NCBI RefSeq assembly: GCF_000306115.2
Contig: NZ_AKWX02000007.1
Coordinates: 124,001-188,000 of the forward strand
DNA: 64,000 nucleotides
Origin: Leptospira wolffii serovar Khorat str. Khorat-H2
GTDB taxonomy: Bacteria; Spirochaetota; Leptospiria; Leptospirales; Leptospiraceae
Direction: 5' to 3'
Positions 1 to 14,515 of the stretch are shown one piece after another (position 1 is the stretch's first letter; every line of letters begins with the position of its first letter). Both the position numbers and the translations under genes were made by a program. The notes beneath the pieces are model-generated. The model was not told the DNA's origin. It worked only from the letters and a program-made list of their open reading frames with translations, and ran no database searches.

Positions 1-2
1 TT

Positions 3-2060
3 TTTTTCATATTCTTATCTTTAGCAAATTGCTCCTCGGAGGGAGGAGGGTTGAGTCCCATCGTGGCCCTTTTAGGGGGAGGGGGCACGAATCCCGGAAA
101 CCCGGGCTCATCGGGAGCCCCTTCTTGGGTAAAGGCGACGGACGCCGCTTATGCAGATAAGGTCCAATTGGAATGGGAGCCTATCGCGGGAGCGAGCTAT
201 CGTATCTTTCGTAGATTGTCCGGGCAGGCCGATTTCCAGCAAATCGGGACTAACGACAATTCCAATTTCACGGATGCGACTTCCGAATCCGGCAAGTCCT
301 ATCAATACTCGATCCAATCCGTTTTGGACGACGGAATTTCTTCTTTGAGTTCTTATGATACCGGGTGGCGCGCTTCTTCATCCGGTTGCGCTGCAAAATT
401 GAATCCTTCCGGAATCGTTTCTTCCATGATAGCGAGGTTTAAAGGAGCTTTTAATTCCAATTTGAGTTCCGTCGCGGCCTTCGGGGATTTTTTATACGTA
501 GGAAATGGGAGTAAAATCAATCTATTGAATCGAAACCGGGATTTAGTCGGAGTATGGAACGGAATTGCGTCACTCTCCATTGTTGTGGACGGGGCCGGGA
601 GCGCTTACGCGCTTAATTCTTCTTCCCAGATTTATAAACTTCGTTCCGACTGCGAGGCTACTCTGATTGCGACTCTTCCCGCCGATTCCGTTCCTACGGA
701 TCTGGCTATCGATTCCACCGGAAACCTTTATGTAAGCGAATCGAATTTTTCCACCGGAACGGATCGAATTTTTAAATTGAGCTCGAGCGGAACATTGCTC
801 AAGACCTGGGATTTACCGGGAAATCAACAACCTAAGGCGATTTATATTCCTCCTGGGGATACTTCCATTCTAATCGCGGACTCGTCCAATTTCGATTTGG
901 TCCAATACGATATCAATGGGGACCAATTGGATTTCGTAATCTCCAAAAATATCCAGATCGGAACCATCGTGGACATCGCTATGAGCGGAGTTCAAATTCT
1001 TGTCGTGACCCATTCTAATACCTTCGGTGCGGATTACGGTCCTAACGTTACCAGATTTCATAGCGGTATCACACAAGGTGCCGCGATCTTCCAATTCAAT
1101 CCGGACGGTCAAACCACCAATTCGCATCGAGTCAGCGGAATCGCCTTGGATCCGAATACATTAGGTATTCTTGTTACGGATAGTAGCAACGGAACCGTTT
1201 ATTCCTGTCCCGCGCCTTTGTTTCTAAGTTGCGGAGAAGTGGCTAAATCCTCCTCTCCTATTCGTATGGTAAGAGACGGAGGCGGAAACCTTTACGTATT
1301 GCATTCGAATTCCATCTCTAAGCATAATCCGAATGGGGCTCATCTAGCTAGTGTCGCACTGCCCAATTTTTCCGGAACGACGATCTCCGGAAAAGATATG
1401 GAGATTGATAAGGATACGTTATACGTTTCCGCAACGAGCGCTTCCGGAGTCGCCGTGCTTTCCAAAATCAAAACGGATCTGGCTTCCTCGCAGACAGGTG
1501 CATTTCAGTCCGATGTGGGACTTGGAACCACGAATATAGCCGTATCGAGCGGAACCGTATACAATGATGTTTTAGGATATGGGGATACGGATACGTTCAT
1601 CTATATAGGTTCCATTCTTCCCGGAGGAGGGGTCGAAAATTATCCCGACTTCACTTTCCGAAAATATTTCCTACTAGATACCTTGGAGTTGGAAACGGAC
1701 GGGGCGGGGAATCTTTTCTCCTTCTCGGAAGGCTTCAACGAGGATAGCAGTTCCTTTACAGCGGTCGCTAAATTCGATCTGCAAACGACTAGTTGGCTTC
1801 CGTTGGCAGACGGTCCTAATTTGCCTCATTTACAAATCGGCACGGATCTGGCGGGCAATTTATATTCCGTGGATATAAATGCCGGGAACACCGGGATGGA
1901 CCTTGTCCAAAGGGATTCCGGCTTTGCGGAGAAGAAGAGGCTTTCTTTGGGAGCCGGTCTGAATTCAGGAACATTATGTATCGGTAATTCGGATCAGGAA
2001 ATCTTTTTTGCCAATTCCGACGGTTTGCATAGATTCTCCTTTCCGGTCGCCCTATTCTAA
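3..2060 (+). CDS. Lipoprotein with FnIII-like domain and beta-propeller-like repeats (5' truncated)
   Basis: The gene runs off the left edge. The reading frame is open from the first bases and encodes a hydrophobic stretch ending in L-A-N-C (Cys codon at 30-32), a lipobox, so the real start lies before the window; a TTG at 51 would be internal. After the Cys come a Gly-rich linker, a fibronectin-III-like stretch of about 80 residues, and then about 550 residues with repeated G-N-L-Y and D-G-x-G-N strands spaced like an NHL or SMP-30-type beta-propeller. By family, such proteins are surface or periplasmic lipoproteins that bind other molecules; no enzyme motif is visible. A possible terminator follows at 2063-2099. 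Confidence 0.8.
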   Translation, partial: FFIFLSLANCSSEGGGLSPIVALLGGGGTNPGNPGSSGAPSWVKATDAAYADKVQLEWEPIAGASYRIFRRLSGQADFQQIGTNDNSNFTDATSESGKSYQYSIQSVLDDGISSLSSYDTGWRASSSGCAAKLNPSGIVSSMIARFKGAFNSNLSSVAAFGDFLYVGNGSKINLLNRNRDLVGVWNGIASLSIVVDGAGSAYALNSSSQIYKLRSDCEATLIATLPADSVPTDLAIDSTGNLYVSESNFSTGTDRIFKLSSSGTLLKTWDLPGNQQPKAIYIPPGDTSILIADSSNFDLVQYDINGDQLDFVISKNIQIGTIVDIAMSGVQILVVTHSNTFGADYGPNVTRFHSGITQGAAIFQFNPDGQTTNSHRVSGIALDPNTLGILVTDSSNGTVYSCPAPLFLSCGEVAKSSSPIRMVRDGGGNLYVLHSNSISKHNPNGAHLASVALPNFSGTTISGKDMEIDKDTLYVSATSASGVAVLSKIKTDLASSQTGAFQSDVGLGTTNIAVSSGTVYNDVLGYGDTDTFIYIGSILPGGGVENYPDFTFRKYFLLDTLELETDGAGNLFSFSEGFNEDSSSFTAVAKFDLQTTSWLPLADGPNLPHLQIGTDLAGNLYSVDINAGNTGMDLVQRDSGFAEKKRLSLGAGLNSGTLCIGNSDQEIFFANSDGLHRFSFPVALF

Positions 2061-2062
2061 GG

Positions 2063-2099
2063 GACCGATTTTAGGATATTCGGTCTCATTTCCTTTTTG
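2063..2099 (+). terminator. Possible Rho-independent terminator
   Basis: A 6-bp stem (GACCGA at 2063-2068, TCGGTC at 2080-2085) lies 3 nt after the lipoprotein stop and is followed by a T-rich tract to 2099. The stem is short and the tract is interrupted, so strength is uncertain. Confidence 0.45.
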
Positions 2100-2238
2100 T
2101 ATTGGAGCGGTTCTTGTCGGCTGAAAGGAAAATTTCCCAAAGGAAAAAATTTCCTAACTCTCAATTTTAGATCCGGGGGGCCGAGGGCCGATACTTGGGT
2201 TATAGGAATCGGGCTTCGATTCCCCCAGAGACGAAGAT

Positions 2239-2556
2239 ATGGAATTCTTGGAAAGCAAAAGCCAACTCGAGGACAAATCGTATCGCATCCGTTTAACCGT
2301 CGCTATCTATAGAAATAATATCCTTTCCTACAAAAACGATATCGTAGTTCCTTCGGTTTATAATCGCAGAAACGAAGCGAGAGCTCATATACGCAAGGAA
2401 GTCTCGGAACGTTTGGCTCATTCTTCTTTTTTTAGATCTCCTCGTCCCGACTACGATTTGGTCCGCTATTCCGAAGAGGCTACCTGTAATACTTTCTTGC
2501 GATACAGGATCATCAGCGGAAATCCCAGCGAAGAAAGCCTTTCTCGCCGAGGCTGA
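2239..2556 (+). CDS. Small hypothetical protein
   Basis: A 105-residue soluble protein that I do not recognise. It is charged and rich in Arg and Glu, with no signal peptide or membrane segment. The ATG at 2239 follows a purine-rich GACGAAGAT that could serve as ribosome binding site. It reads in the same direction as the next gene (63-nt gap), so the two may be co-transcribed. Codon use resembles that of its neighbours and the gap between flanking genes would otherwise be empty, which supports a real gene. Confidence 0.55.
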   Translation: MEFLESKSQLEDKSYRIRLTVAIYRNNILSYKNDIVVPSVYNRRNEARAHIRKEVSERLAHSSFFRSPRPDYDLVRYSEEATCNTFLRYRIISGNPSEESLSRRG

Positions 2557-2618
2557 GCGGGATTAATTGTCTTGTGTTCCGGTCTACGGTTGGAAAAACT
2601 TGACCGCAAATCCGGATT

Positions 2619-3896
2619 ATGGCTGGCCCAGAGAAAAAGGTCATCGAAAGAAACGCTCACGGGGAGAATGTTCTAACTCCCTACGGAGAATTTTTAAGTT
2701 ATTATCATACTCATATCCAGCTCTTCGGGACTCTGATCTCCGCTAAAAAGATTTCCCCAAAGGACCAAGAGGCTCTTAAGTCCAAAATCCGTTCTTATAT
2801 TTCCTCGAATATCCAGAAAACGGATCATTTCTTCGATCAGCTCCCCCAATTCGCGCAGTTTCTAGGGATTAGCGCGCAGGAACTCTCTTCCTACATGAAT
2901 CGGAATTTTCTGGGGGCCTTGAATAAGGTTAAGTCCAAGCTCATCGAGCAGGAATCCGCTCTCGAAAGCACTCCTAGAAAGAAGAAGTTCGCTAAGATCA
3001 CGGAAGAGATTTTGGACGGCCTTGGTTTCAAGTTCCCGGAAGGCCATAGGTTCGAACAAGAAGAAGGTATCATCTATCTGGTGGAAATCGCCACCGGGAA
3101 AAAAAGAGAGGCACAAGGACTTGCGGAGGCCGCAAGAGAAGGGCAACAGGCTGCCGTCGCCGCCAAGCCGGTCGCCGCTCCCGTTAGGAAAGGACCGGAG
3201 ACTCCGATTCTTTCCGAGATCCTGGCCAAATACGGCGAGTTGTTCTCCGGCAAACCCTTGATCCTTCAAGCGGAAGAATTGGAAGAGGACGATACCCCCG
3301 TACAAGTGGGAGATGAGATTCTTTCCGATGTGGACGATCTGCATTTCGACGGGGATTTCGGTTTCGACGATTCTCCTGCTCCTGTAGAACCTCCGGTTAA
3401 TATTCCATTTTCTAAATATATGGACCAGGTAAATAAGGTCCGCGCCTACCAGAAAGGCGGACAACTGGACGAATACAAACGTTGGGTCGCATCTCTTCCT
3501 GTGGAGGAAAACGCGTTAGTCCAACTGCAAGCCTTTCTTCTGAAAGAATCCAAGGGAGAAGTGGTGGAATGGGACGGAGCTCTCGGACAATTGGGTTCCC
3601 GAACGGGACTCTCCGAATCCAGACTGAGAAAGGTTTTGGAATTAGGGCGGGATTATTTCAGGATTCGTATCCAGTTGGAAGCTTCCTGGAACAAGGCCAG
3701 AACCGCTAGTCCTGCCGTATCCGAATTGGTAAAGAAGGCTTGGCCTCATATTCTTCGCGTAATGGACGAATACCCGGATTTCGTTCTTTTAAAGGGAAAG
3801 ATGGACCAACTTCTCTCTAGGATACCGGATTCCAGCCAAAGAAAAATTCTTTCGGATTTATTTTTGAATCCGATCCTATCCATTCGTAAAAATTAA
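2619..3896 (+). CDS. Hypothetical cytoplasmic protein with acidic linker
   Basis: 425 residues, not recognised. The N-terminal part (about 1-150) and the C-terminal part (about 270-425) look alpha-helical. Between them lies an Ala/Pro- and Asp/Glu-rich linker (about 185-255) with runs such as LEEDD and DVDDLHFDGDFGFDD. There is no signal peptide or transmembrane segment. The ATG at 2619 has only a weak Shine-Dalgarno sequence. It ends 37 bp from the convergent chemoreceptor gene. The two-domain architecture with a flexible acidic hinge suggests a scaffold or interaction protein, but no function is claimed. Confidence 0.75.
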   Translation: MAGPEKKVIERNAHGENVLTPYGEFLSYYHTHIQLFGTLISAKKISPKDQEALKSKIRSYISSNIQKTDHFFDQLPQFAQFLGISAQELSSYMNRNFLGALNKVKSKLIEQESALESTPRKKKFAKITEEILDGLGFKFPEGHRFEQEEGIIYLVEIATGKKREAQGLAEAAREGQQAAVAAKPVAAPVRKGPETPILSEILAKYGELFSGKPLILQAEELEEDDTPVQVGDEILSDVDDLHFDGDFGFDDSPAPVEPPVNIPFSKYMDQVNKVRAYQKGGQLDEYKRWVASLPVEENALVQLQAFLLKESKGEVVEWDGALGQLGSRTGLSESRLRKVLELGRDYFRIRIQLEASWNKARTASPAVSELVKKAWPHILRVMDEYPDFVLLKGKMDQLLSRIPDSSQRKILSDLFLNPILSIRKN

Positions 3897-3933
3897 TATT
3901 TAGCGAGGACTCCCGCCGTTCGAGGGGAGATTT

Positions 3934-5460
3934 CTAATTCAACTCGTTCGCTTCTCGGGTCAACGCCTCTATTTGAACCTGCAATTCTTTCGTGTTTTCC
4001 GCAATTTGTAGAATGGAACCGTCTATCACGTGCATTGCATGGGTTACTTCCTGGTTCCTTTCCCTTTGACCCTTGGCTACGTCCTCCAATCTGGAGGAGA
4101 TTTCCGATAGATTTTTTAAGGCTACAAGCATCCTGGAATTCAGATCGTTCTGCTTTTCGATTTGGGTTTTTAGGCTGAACGCATTCTCGTCTATGCTACC
4201 CAATTCGTTGGATTGGAATATCACTTTTTCTGCAACTTCTATGGCGCTGCTATCTCCCGATTGGAGGGCTTTTGCGGAATTTGCAATCGTTTTGGAAATC
4301 ACCGACGCGTTTTGCGCGGAGCTTTCGGCTAATTTGCTTACTTCTGTCGCCACTACGGAGAAACCTCTTCCGTGTTCTCCCGCTCTGGCGGATTCTATGG
4401 AAGCGTTCAGGGCCAGCAGATTGGTTCTATCCGCGATTTCTTTCATGATTGCATTCACTTCCTCCACTTTGCGGAAGGATTGCTTCACATCTTCCAGGGA
4501 GAGTTTGAGTTTTTCCACGGACTCGTTGACTTGTTTGGAGTATTCGGAGGATTTTCTGACGCGGCTCGTGATATTCTCCGTATTCAAGGAGGTCTGGTGC
4601 AGGATTTTTTCCAAGGAATCGCTTTCGTGATTCAACTCCTCGATCTTTCTATTCTGATCCAACACGAGCGATGTGGAATTTTCTATATTTCTATTGAGTT
4701 CCACAAGGGAGGAGCTGATCTCTTGGATGGAGACCGCTTGTGTTTGGACTTGGTGGTTCAATCCTTCTCCGAATTTTTGTAAGGATTCCGCGGAATGCAG
4801 AAGTTTCTTAGCTATGGATTCCATTTGCTTTTTTCTGGACTCGGTCAACTCCGCGTTCTTCGCAGCTTCTTTCGCTTTTTCAGCGTCGGCGCTCGTTTCC
4901 TTGAGTAGATTTACGATGGATCCCGTGACCATGGATCCTAAAAATAAGAACGCGACTTTGAAGAATTCTGTCTGGATACTTAAGTTAGTGATAACACCGG
5001 TCTCCGTATTCTTTCTTACGAAGCCTATGCCCATTTGAGAGGCGAGAACCAAGGCTATCGCGTATACGAATGCGGAATATATTCCGAGAGAAATCGTGAT
5101 TTTTCTGGAGGCTAAGAATCCGGAATACATCAAGAAAAAGAAAATAGTAATATAATTGATTCCGTTTTTGATCGCTAATGCTCCCACTTCCGGTCCAGAG
5201 AATATGCTGGAGACTAACATGAAACCGACCAATGTCGCGTCCGTGAATAGGAAGAATGGAGCGTATTTCTCTCCGATGGAACCCATTTTGAGCAGAATAT
5301 GCTGTAGGATCGCGAATACGAGAATCATGGCCACGGTTGCGATCGTGATGGAGAAGACGAGAACGGAATAAACTTTGAAAGAGGCAAGGATGGCCAGGAA
5401 GAAGAAGGATCCCAGACTGAATCTAATTCTGTTTATCTTATAGGCGCCGCTGTTTTTCAT
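3934..5460 (-). CDS. Methyl-accepting chemotaxis protein, multi-TM sensor without periplasmic domain
   Basis: A 508-residue chemoreceptor that should signal through CheW and CheA. About six hydrophobic helices fill residues 15-195 with only short loops, so there is no classical periplasmic ligand-binding domain. A coiled-coil methyl-accepting region follows. The hairpin tip (about 335-395) carries the diagnostic [20 protein letters not shown] and [15 protein letters not shown] motifs. No HAMP domain is evident between membrane part and coiled coil. A good ribosome binding site (AAAGGG) precedes the ATG at 5460. It stands alone, with no che genes nearby. Integral-membrane sensing, as in MASE-type sensors, is an inference. 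Confidence 0.92.
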   Translation of the reverse strand: MKNSGAYKINRIRFSLGSFFFLAILASFKVYSVLVFSITIATVAMILVFAILQHILLKMGSIGEKYAPFFLFTDATLVGFMLVSSIFSGPEVGALAIKNGINYITIFFFLMYSGFLASRKITISLGIYSAFVYAIALVLASQMGIGFVRKNTETGVITNLSIQTEFFKVAFLFLGSMVTGSIVNLLKETSADAEKAKEAAKNAELTESRKKQMESIAKKLLHSAESLQKFGEGLNHQVQTQAVSIQEISSSLVELNRNIENSTSLVLDQNRKIEELNHESDSLEKILHQTSLNTENITSRVRKSSEYSKQVNESVEKLKLSLEDVKQSFRKVEEVNAIMKEIADRTNLLALNASIESARAGEHGRGFSVVATEVSKLAESSAQNASVISKTIANSAKALQSGDSSAIEVAEKVIFQSNELGSIDENAFSLKTQIEKQNDLNSRMLVALKNLSEISSRLEDVAKGQRERNQEVTHAMHVIDGSILQIAENTKELQVQIEALTREANELN

Positions 5461-5699
5461 TTTTTCCCTTTCAGTTTCGGGTTCACAAATCGCATTTCAG
5501 AGAAAAGGTATTTGCGACCGGTATATTTCCCGTCCCTGATTCCGGGAAAGATTCGTCAGAAAGGGAGCTTCCGGCAAGGATATTTCCTGCGAAAAGGGAA
5601 TATTTTGGGATTCTTCTCATATCCGAGTAAAGAATAATAAACGAAGAATTAATATTTCAATAATTAGTAATTCCTGTATTTCTGAAGTGCCTTTGCGGA

Positions 5700-7103
5700 T
5701 TAGTCCACCAGGGAATCCTTGATGTGGACGATTCTTCCGTCCTCTTTTCTCAATTGCCAGAAGATCATGCTGGAGGAGAGTGTGACGAGTCCCATGCAGG
5801 CGAAGGTTCCCTTGAACGCGAGGATCATATTCTCGTTTCCGAATAGATCCGTAAACGCTTCCAGAACTCCGGCGGCTAAAGCTACTCCCATCCCCATCGC
5901 TAACATTTGCACCATAGAGAGCATGGTGTTTCCACTGCTCGTGAAATCGTCCTCCAGGTCCTTTAGGGTGAGGGTGTTCATGGCCGTGAATTGCAGGGAA
6001 TTGACGGCACCGAAGCAGAATAGCTGGACCGAAAGAAACCACCAGTTTCCGGAGGAATCGATCCAGAAAAAACTGCTCATAGAAGTCCCTATTAGGAGCG
6101 TATTCAGAACCAGGACGTTTCTATATCCTAATTTATAAATCAATAATGGAGCGAATCGTTTGATCCCTATCCCCGCGATCGCCATGGGAAGTAGCATGAG
6201 TCCCGCTCGGAAAGGAGAATAACCCATATTCACCTGTAGGAAAAGAGGAACCAGAAAGGGCATGCTCGAACTTCCTAATCTGGAAAAAAGGTTTCCTAAT
6301 AATCCGATGCTCAGCGTAGGTACGGAAAATATCTTGGGAGAAAAAAGAGGGCGGGGAGAACGAGCCGCATGGATCCAATATGCCGTAAGACTGGATAGTC
6401 CGAAAACGAGTAAGAGCAGCACCCCCGCTCTTTTGAGACCCATGCTATATCCGGCATCCAAGGCCATGGAAAATGCGACCATGCCGAAGGCGAGTAACGC
6501 GTATCCGATTGCGTCGAATCGGAAAGCTTCTCTTGGAGAATCGCTTTTCATATATAGAATGGCGGCCAGGATTCCCACCGCCCCCACAGGAAGATTTATT
6601 AGAAAAATCCAATGCCAGGAAGCCGATTCGGATAGCCAGCCTCCTAACACCGGGCCGATAAGCGGCCCTATGAGTCCGGGAATGGCCACAAAGCTGATGG
6701 CCTGTAGGAACTGATCGTGGGGAACGGATCGAAGTAAGGCCAATCGTCCCACGGGGAGAAGTAGGGCTCCGCCCATCCCTTGGACGATGCGGGACAGAAT
6801 CAATTGGGTTAGATTCTGAGAGGCTGCGCAAAACAAGGAGCCTATTACGAATAAGGCAAGCGCTCCTATAAAGACCCGCCGGACTCCGAATTTATCCGAG
6901 ATCCAGGCGGAGGCAGGGATGATCATTGCCATGGTGAGAAGGTAGGCCACTACCACGGATTGCATTTTTAACGGGCTCGTATCCAGGCTCTTGGCAATGG
7001 CGGGGAGAGCGGTGTTGACGATCGTGCTATCCAAGGTTTGCATGAAAAAACCGCAAGCCACGAGCCAGAGAAGGGCTTTGGTTCCTTTGGATTCCGTTGT
7101 CAT
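5700..7103 (-). CDS. MFS drug exporter of the DHA2/EmrB-QacA type, MdtD-like
   Basis: 467 residues, an inner-membrane proton-driven exporter. The N-terminus has the family motif FMQTLDSTIVNTALPAIA (motif D1, TM1), then DKFGVRRV (motif A between TM2 and TM3) and a PGLIGPLIGPVLGG stretch (motif C, TM5), followed by SWHWIFLINLPVG. Overall it resembles E. coli MdtD closely, including the late NTLTLKDL...SSGNTMLSM region. The substrate cannot be read from sequence. It is divergent from the lipoprotein gene at 7281, with a 177-bp shared upstream region. No regulator gene is adjacent. Confidence 0.9.
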   Translation of the reverse strand: MTTESKGTKALLWLVACGFFMQTLDSTIVNTALPAIAKSLDTSPLKMQSVVVAYLLTMAMIIPASAWISDKFGVRRVFIGALALFVIGSLFCAASQNLTQLILSRIVQGMGGALLLPVGRLALLRSVPHDQFLQAISFVAIPGLIGPLIGPVLGGWLSESASWHWIFLINLPVGAVGILAAILYMKSDSPREAFRFDAIGYALLAFGMVAFSMALDAGYSMGLKRAGVLLLLVFGLSSLTAYWIHAARSPRPLFSPKIFSVPTLSIGLLGNLFSRLGSSSMPFLVPLFLQVNMGYSPFRAGLMLLPMAIAGIGIKRFAPLLIYKLGYRNVLVLNTLLIGTSMSSFFWIDSSGNWWFLSVQLFCFGAVNSLQFTAMNTLTLKDLEDDFTSSGNTMLSMVQMLAMGMGVALAAGVLEAFTDLFGNENMILAFKGTFACMGLVTLSSSMIFWQLRKEDGRIVHIKDSLVD

Positions 7104-7280
7104 AGGTAGTTAGACGGAGGAGACAGGCTTTCTTCTCGGATATACCGAGATCTCGATTCTAATTTTTCACGTTATCGAGTATCACCTCGGCCTCCGTCTT
7201 CTAAATTTGCCTAAAATCGAATTTGCCTTTGACTCATTGGAGCAGTACGAATTTCTTATAACCCGTTTTGGGAGGAGCCA

Positions 7281-7883
7281 ATGTTTTCTATCAAGTTTGC
7301 GGTTCTTATTCTTTGTTTGGGATTATTCACTTGCAAATCGGTCGGAAAGCCGATTCGAAATCTATTTCGATCCCAGGAATGGAAAGCCGTCGTGAATCCG
7401 GACGAAGCCTATATTGTGGGGAACAACGGAGATCAAATCGTCGAGAGGGATCTCAAACAGGCTCTCCATTATAATAAAACGGAAGATCATCCGGAACTTT
7501 GCGTGGTGTTTAGCGAAAAGGATAAAAACGTAAAATTCATCTTTTCCGGCACGGATTCCAAGGATTTCAGAGAGAAGCCGTTATTAAAAATCGCAGAATA
7601 TACGTATTCGGTGAATTTGGGAGGTCGTGAATTCTTCCTGAAAAGATACGTCCATCGGGATAGATTCGATAAGTACGATAAGGGAAGGCCCCAGCTGTTC
7701 ATAACATCCGATTTGAACGGAATCGATTCGGATGAAGAAGTCATGGAGGCTCTCAACGACGATAAAAGAAAGAAAATCGATACCGATGGATTCCCGTTTG
7801 AGACACCGGATATAAGTCGTTGTGCCTGGGAGCTTTATAAAAGGCAGCAATTCCGAGAAGAGTCCAGTCGCTGTTGTCGTTAG
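7281..7883 (+). CDS. Small lipoprotein, unknown function
   Basis: 200 residues. A short N-terminal hydrophobic stretch ends in L-F-T-C (Cys18), a spirochaete-style lipobox, so it is probably a membrane-anchored lipoprotein. The remainder is hydrophilic with many Asp, Lys and Arg and a Cys pair near the C-terminus (SSRCCR). I recognise no domain. The ATG at 7281 follows GGGAGGAG, a very strong ribosome binding site. The gene is followed by a 314-bp gap before gltB. Confidence 0.75.
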   Translation: MFSIKFAVLILCLGLFTCKSVGKPIRNLFRSQEWKAVVNPDEAYIVGNNGDQIVERDLKQALHYNKTEDHPELCVVFSEKDKNVKFIFSGTDSKDFREKPLLKIAEYTYSVNLGGREFFLKRYVHRDRFDKYDKGRPQLFITSDLNGIDSDEEVMEALNDDKRKKIDTDGFPFETPDISRCAWELYKRQQFREESSRCCR

Positions 7884-8197
7884 CCCTCCGGACCGGAATT
7901 CCGAAAGCGATTTAGATTCGGTGGGGGGTTCTTCTCCCAGGTTCCGGTCTTCCGGTTCGTCTTTCTCCGACTTCTTTTCCCTTTGGAGGGAATTATAAGG
8001 GAAATCTAGGTCTTCTCCGCCGCCTTACCCCAAAAAGATCGTTTTCAAAGTAAGCACTCGCAAATTTACTGGTCTAAGAATCGGACACGCCGCACAAAAA
8101 TCCAGCCAAACCGTGCAACAGGGTGGGGCATTCCCCTCTCGTGGACCTAGCTCGCCGTGTCCCGACTCAAACCAACCCTAAAGAGGAACCTTAGCGG
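7884..8197. other. Intergenic region upstream of gltB
   Basis: 314 bp without a gene. It begins with a 10-bp palindrome CGGAATTCCG (7894-7903) and contains pyrimidine-rich tracts. I see no convincing terminator, riboswitch or well-spaced promoter; TATAAG at 7994-7999 is a possible -10 without a matching -35. The end carries AAGAGGAACC ahead of the gltB ATG, which can serve as ribosome binding site. The length would allow a leader that regulates gltB, but nothing specific is visible. Confidence 0.4.
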
Positions 8198-12685
<4,488 letters not shown>

Positions 12686-12716
12686 GCCGCTTTCGCGACT
12701 CTGCGTAACAGATCCA

Positions 12717-12776
12717 GGGGCAAGGGTTGGTATTCCGAGGATTCGGAGTGCAAAACACCTTGCCCTCTTTCTTTTT
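12717..12776 (+). terminator. Terminator after gltB
   Basis: An 8-bp stem (GGGCAAGG at 12718-12725, CCTTGCCC at 12758-12765) with a smaller CCGA/TCGG hairpin inside its loop is followed by TCTTTCTTTTT. It separates gltB from the opg genes. Confidence 0.65.
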
Positions 12777-12910
12777 AGCCGGTATATTGGTCCTAACGCT
12801 TGTTCTCCGGTCTTTTCGAATCTAGATCGGAGGAACCATTTCGATTCGAAATGGGTCTCACTAAGCCTTCGCCTCTTCGGACGTGGGCGCCTCGAGGAAA
12901 GGAAGAACCT

Positions 12911-14515
12911 GTGTTACGAGTTCATATCGTTTTGGCATTTGTGGCGACCGCCTTATTATTCGCGGTGGCCGATAGACAGCAAAGGAGAGATAGGGAGGAA
13001 ACCGATTTCTCCTCTTCTCCCTTCTTAAGCGTCATGGAAGGGGAAAAGGACGGGCGTGTACCTCCTCCTACTTTTAAATTCTCCTTCAACGATCTAAAAG
13101 TCAAAGCCAGAAATCTTTCCAAGCAGCGTTATTCTCCTCCCAAACTTTCCACGACGGATTTTCTGAAAGGCCTTCCCTGGAACCAGTACAAGAATATTTC
13201 CTTTCGAGCGGAGAAATCCATCTGGAAGAAGGAAGGAAATCCTTTCCAGCTACAGTTCCTACATCCCGGGCATCTCTACAATACCAACGTACGAGTGTAT
13301 GAAGTCAGGGGGGATTACGCCAGGGAGATCGTTTACGATCCTAACGCATTCGATCTCTCCAAACTGAAGGGTGTGGGAGAGTTGCCTCCCGACCTGGGAT
13401 ATTCCGGTTTTAAGGTTCATTTTCCCATTAACACTCAGGAGCATACGGACGAATTCGCGGTGTTCCAGGGTGCGAGCTATTATAGGATCATTTCCAAGAA
13501 ACAATGGTACGGTCTTTCCGCCAGGGGAATCGCGGTCAATACGGGCATGCCGTATCCCGAGGATTTTCCAGCATTTAGGGAATTCTATGTGGTAAAGCCG
13601 GATAAGACGGATTCTTCCATTACCGTTTATGCGTTGTTAGACGGTAGGACCGCTACCGGCGCTTACGAATTCCAGATCACTCCCGGGAAGGTTTCCGCGG
13701 TAAGAGTAAGCGCGGAAGTGACCCTGAGAACCAAGGTGGATCGCCTGGGACTCGCTCCTTTGACTAGCATGTACTGGTACAGCGAAACTCGAGGGATTCC
13801 GAAAGGCCAGGCATATCCGGAATCTCACGACTCCGACGGGCTTTTGATCCATACGGGAAAAGGGGAATGGGTATGGAGGCCCTTGGATAATCCTAAGAAA
13901 AGCACGGTATATTCTTTCCCGGACGAAAATCCAAAGGGCTTCGGGCTGATACAAAGGGATCGAGACTTTCATAATTACCAAGATATAGAAATGAAATACC
14001 AGCTTCGCCCGAGTGCCTGGGTGGAACCCGAAACGTCCTGGGGAAAAGGAAGCGTCCAATTATTGGAGAACCCGACAGTCCGAGACTCCGACGATAATAT
14101 GGGAGCCTTCTGGGTTCCGGATCCATTACCCCAGCCCGGAACTCCATTCGAATTTTCTTATACGGTTCGTTGGCCGGACGCCGATCCCCTTCCTGATTCC
14201 ATAGCGAAGGTGGTCGCAACTCGTATCGGGGACGCACAGGGAGATCCGGACCTAAAGATGTTCTACGTGGATTTTAAGAGTTCCTCCTTAAGCTCCTTGG
14301 ATCCCTTCGCTTATATTCAGGCTAGGATAGAGACTGGAGAAAACGCGGAGCTTTCCGAATACTCCGTTCAGAAGATAGAGGAATCCGGGGTTTGGAGATT
14401 GACCTTCGGAGTGTATCTAAAAAATCGCTACCGCCCCTCGGAGCTTAGGGCGGCCCTGAACCGGAACCAAGAGATCATTTCCGAAACCTGGAATTTCACA
14501 CTTGAGCCGAACTAA
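12911..14515 (+). CDS. opgG: Glucan biosynthesis protein G (periplasmic)
   Basis: About 534 residues from the GTG at 12911. The frame extends upstream to 12800, but this GTG follows GAGGAAAGGAAG, a strong ribosome binding site, and starts directly with a signal sequence (LRVHIVLAFVATALLFAVA), as expected for OpgG (511 residues in E. coli). OpgG acts in the periplasm to shape osmoregulated periplasmic glucans. Family features include FDDLKVKA-like FNDLKVKARNLS, GLSARGIAVNT, and the late TSMYWYSETRG and GEWVWRPL stretches. Its end overlaps the next ORF by 14 nt, and opgH follows, so the three are probably one operon. Confidence 0.92.
   Translation: MLRVHIVLAFVATALLFAVADRQQRRDREETDFSSSPFLSVMEGEKDGRVPPPTFKFSFNDLKVKARNLSKQRYSPPKLSTTDFLKGLPWNQYKNISFRAEKSIWKKEGNPFQLQFLHPGHLYNTNVRVYEVRGDYAREIVYDPNAFDLSKLKGVGELPPDLGYSGFKVHFPINTQEHTDEFAVFQGASYYRIISKKQWYGLSARGIAVNTGMPYPEDFPAFREFYVVKPDKTDSSITVYALLDGRTATGAYEFQITPGKVSAVRVSAEVTLRTKVDRLGLAPLTSMYWYSETRGIPKGQAYPESHDSDGLLIHTGKGEWVWRPLDNPKKSTVYSFPDENPKGFGLIQRDRDFHNYQDIEMKYQLRPSAWVEPETSWGKGSVQLLENPTVRDSDDNMGAFWVPDPLPQPGTPFEFSYTVRWPDADPLPDSIAKVVATRIGDAQGDPDLKMFYVDFKSSSLSSLDPFAYIQARIETGENAELSEYSVQKIEESGVWRLTFGVYLKNRYRPSELRAALNRNQEIISETWNFTLEPN

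Noticed and set aside
2097..2312. 71-codon frame overlapping the start of the small gene at 2239
   Set aside because: Low-quality start, other frame, no signal or motif.
2862..3464. 200-codon open frame on the minus strand
   Set aside because: It lies wholly inside the plus-strand gene at 2619-3896, has no domain, and its residues mirror the codon pattern of that gene.
4073..4782. Open frames of 185 and 136 codons opposite the chemoreceptor
   Set aside because: Antisense to the conserved signalling domain and rich in Phe and Ser, as expected for a shadow.
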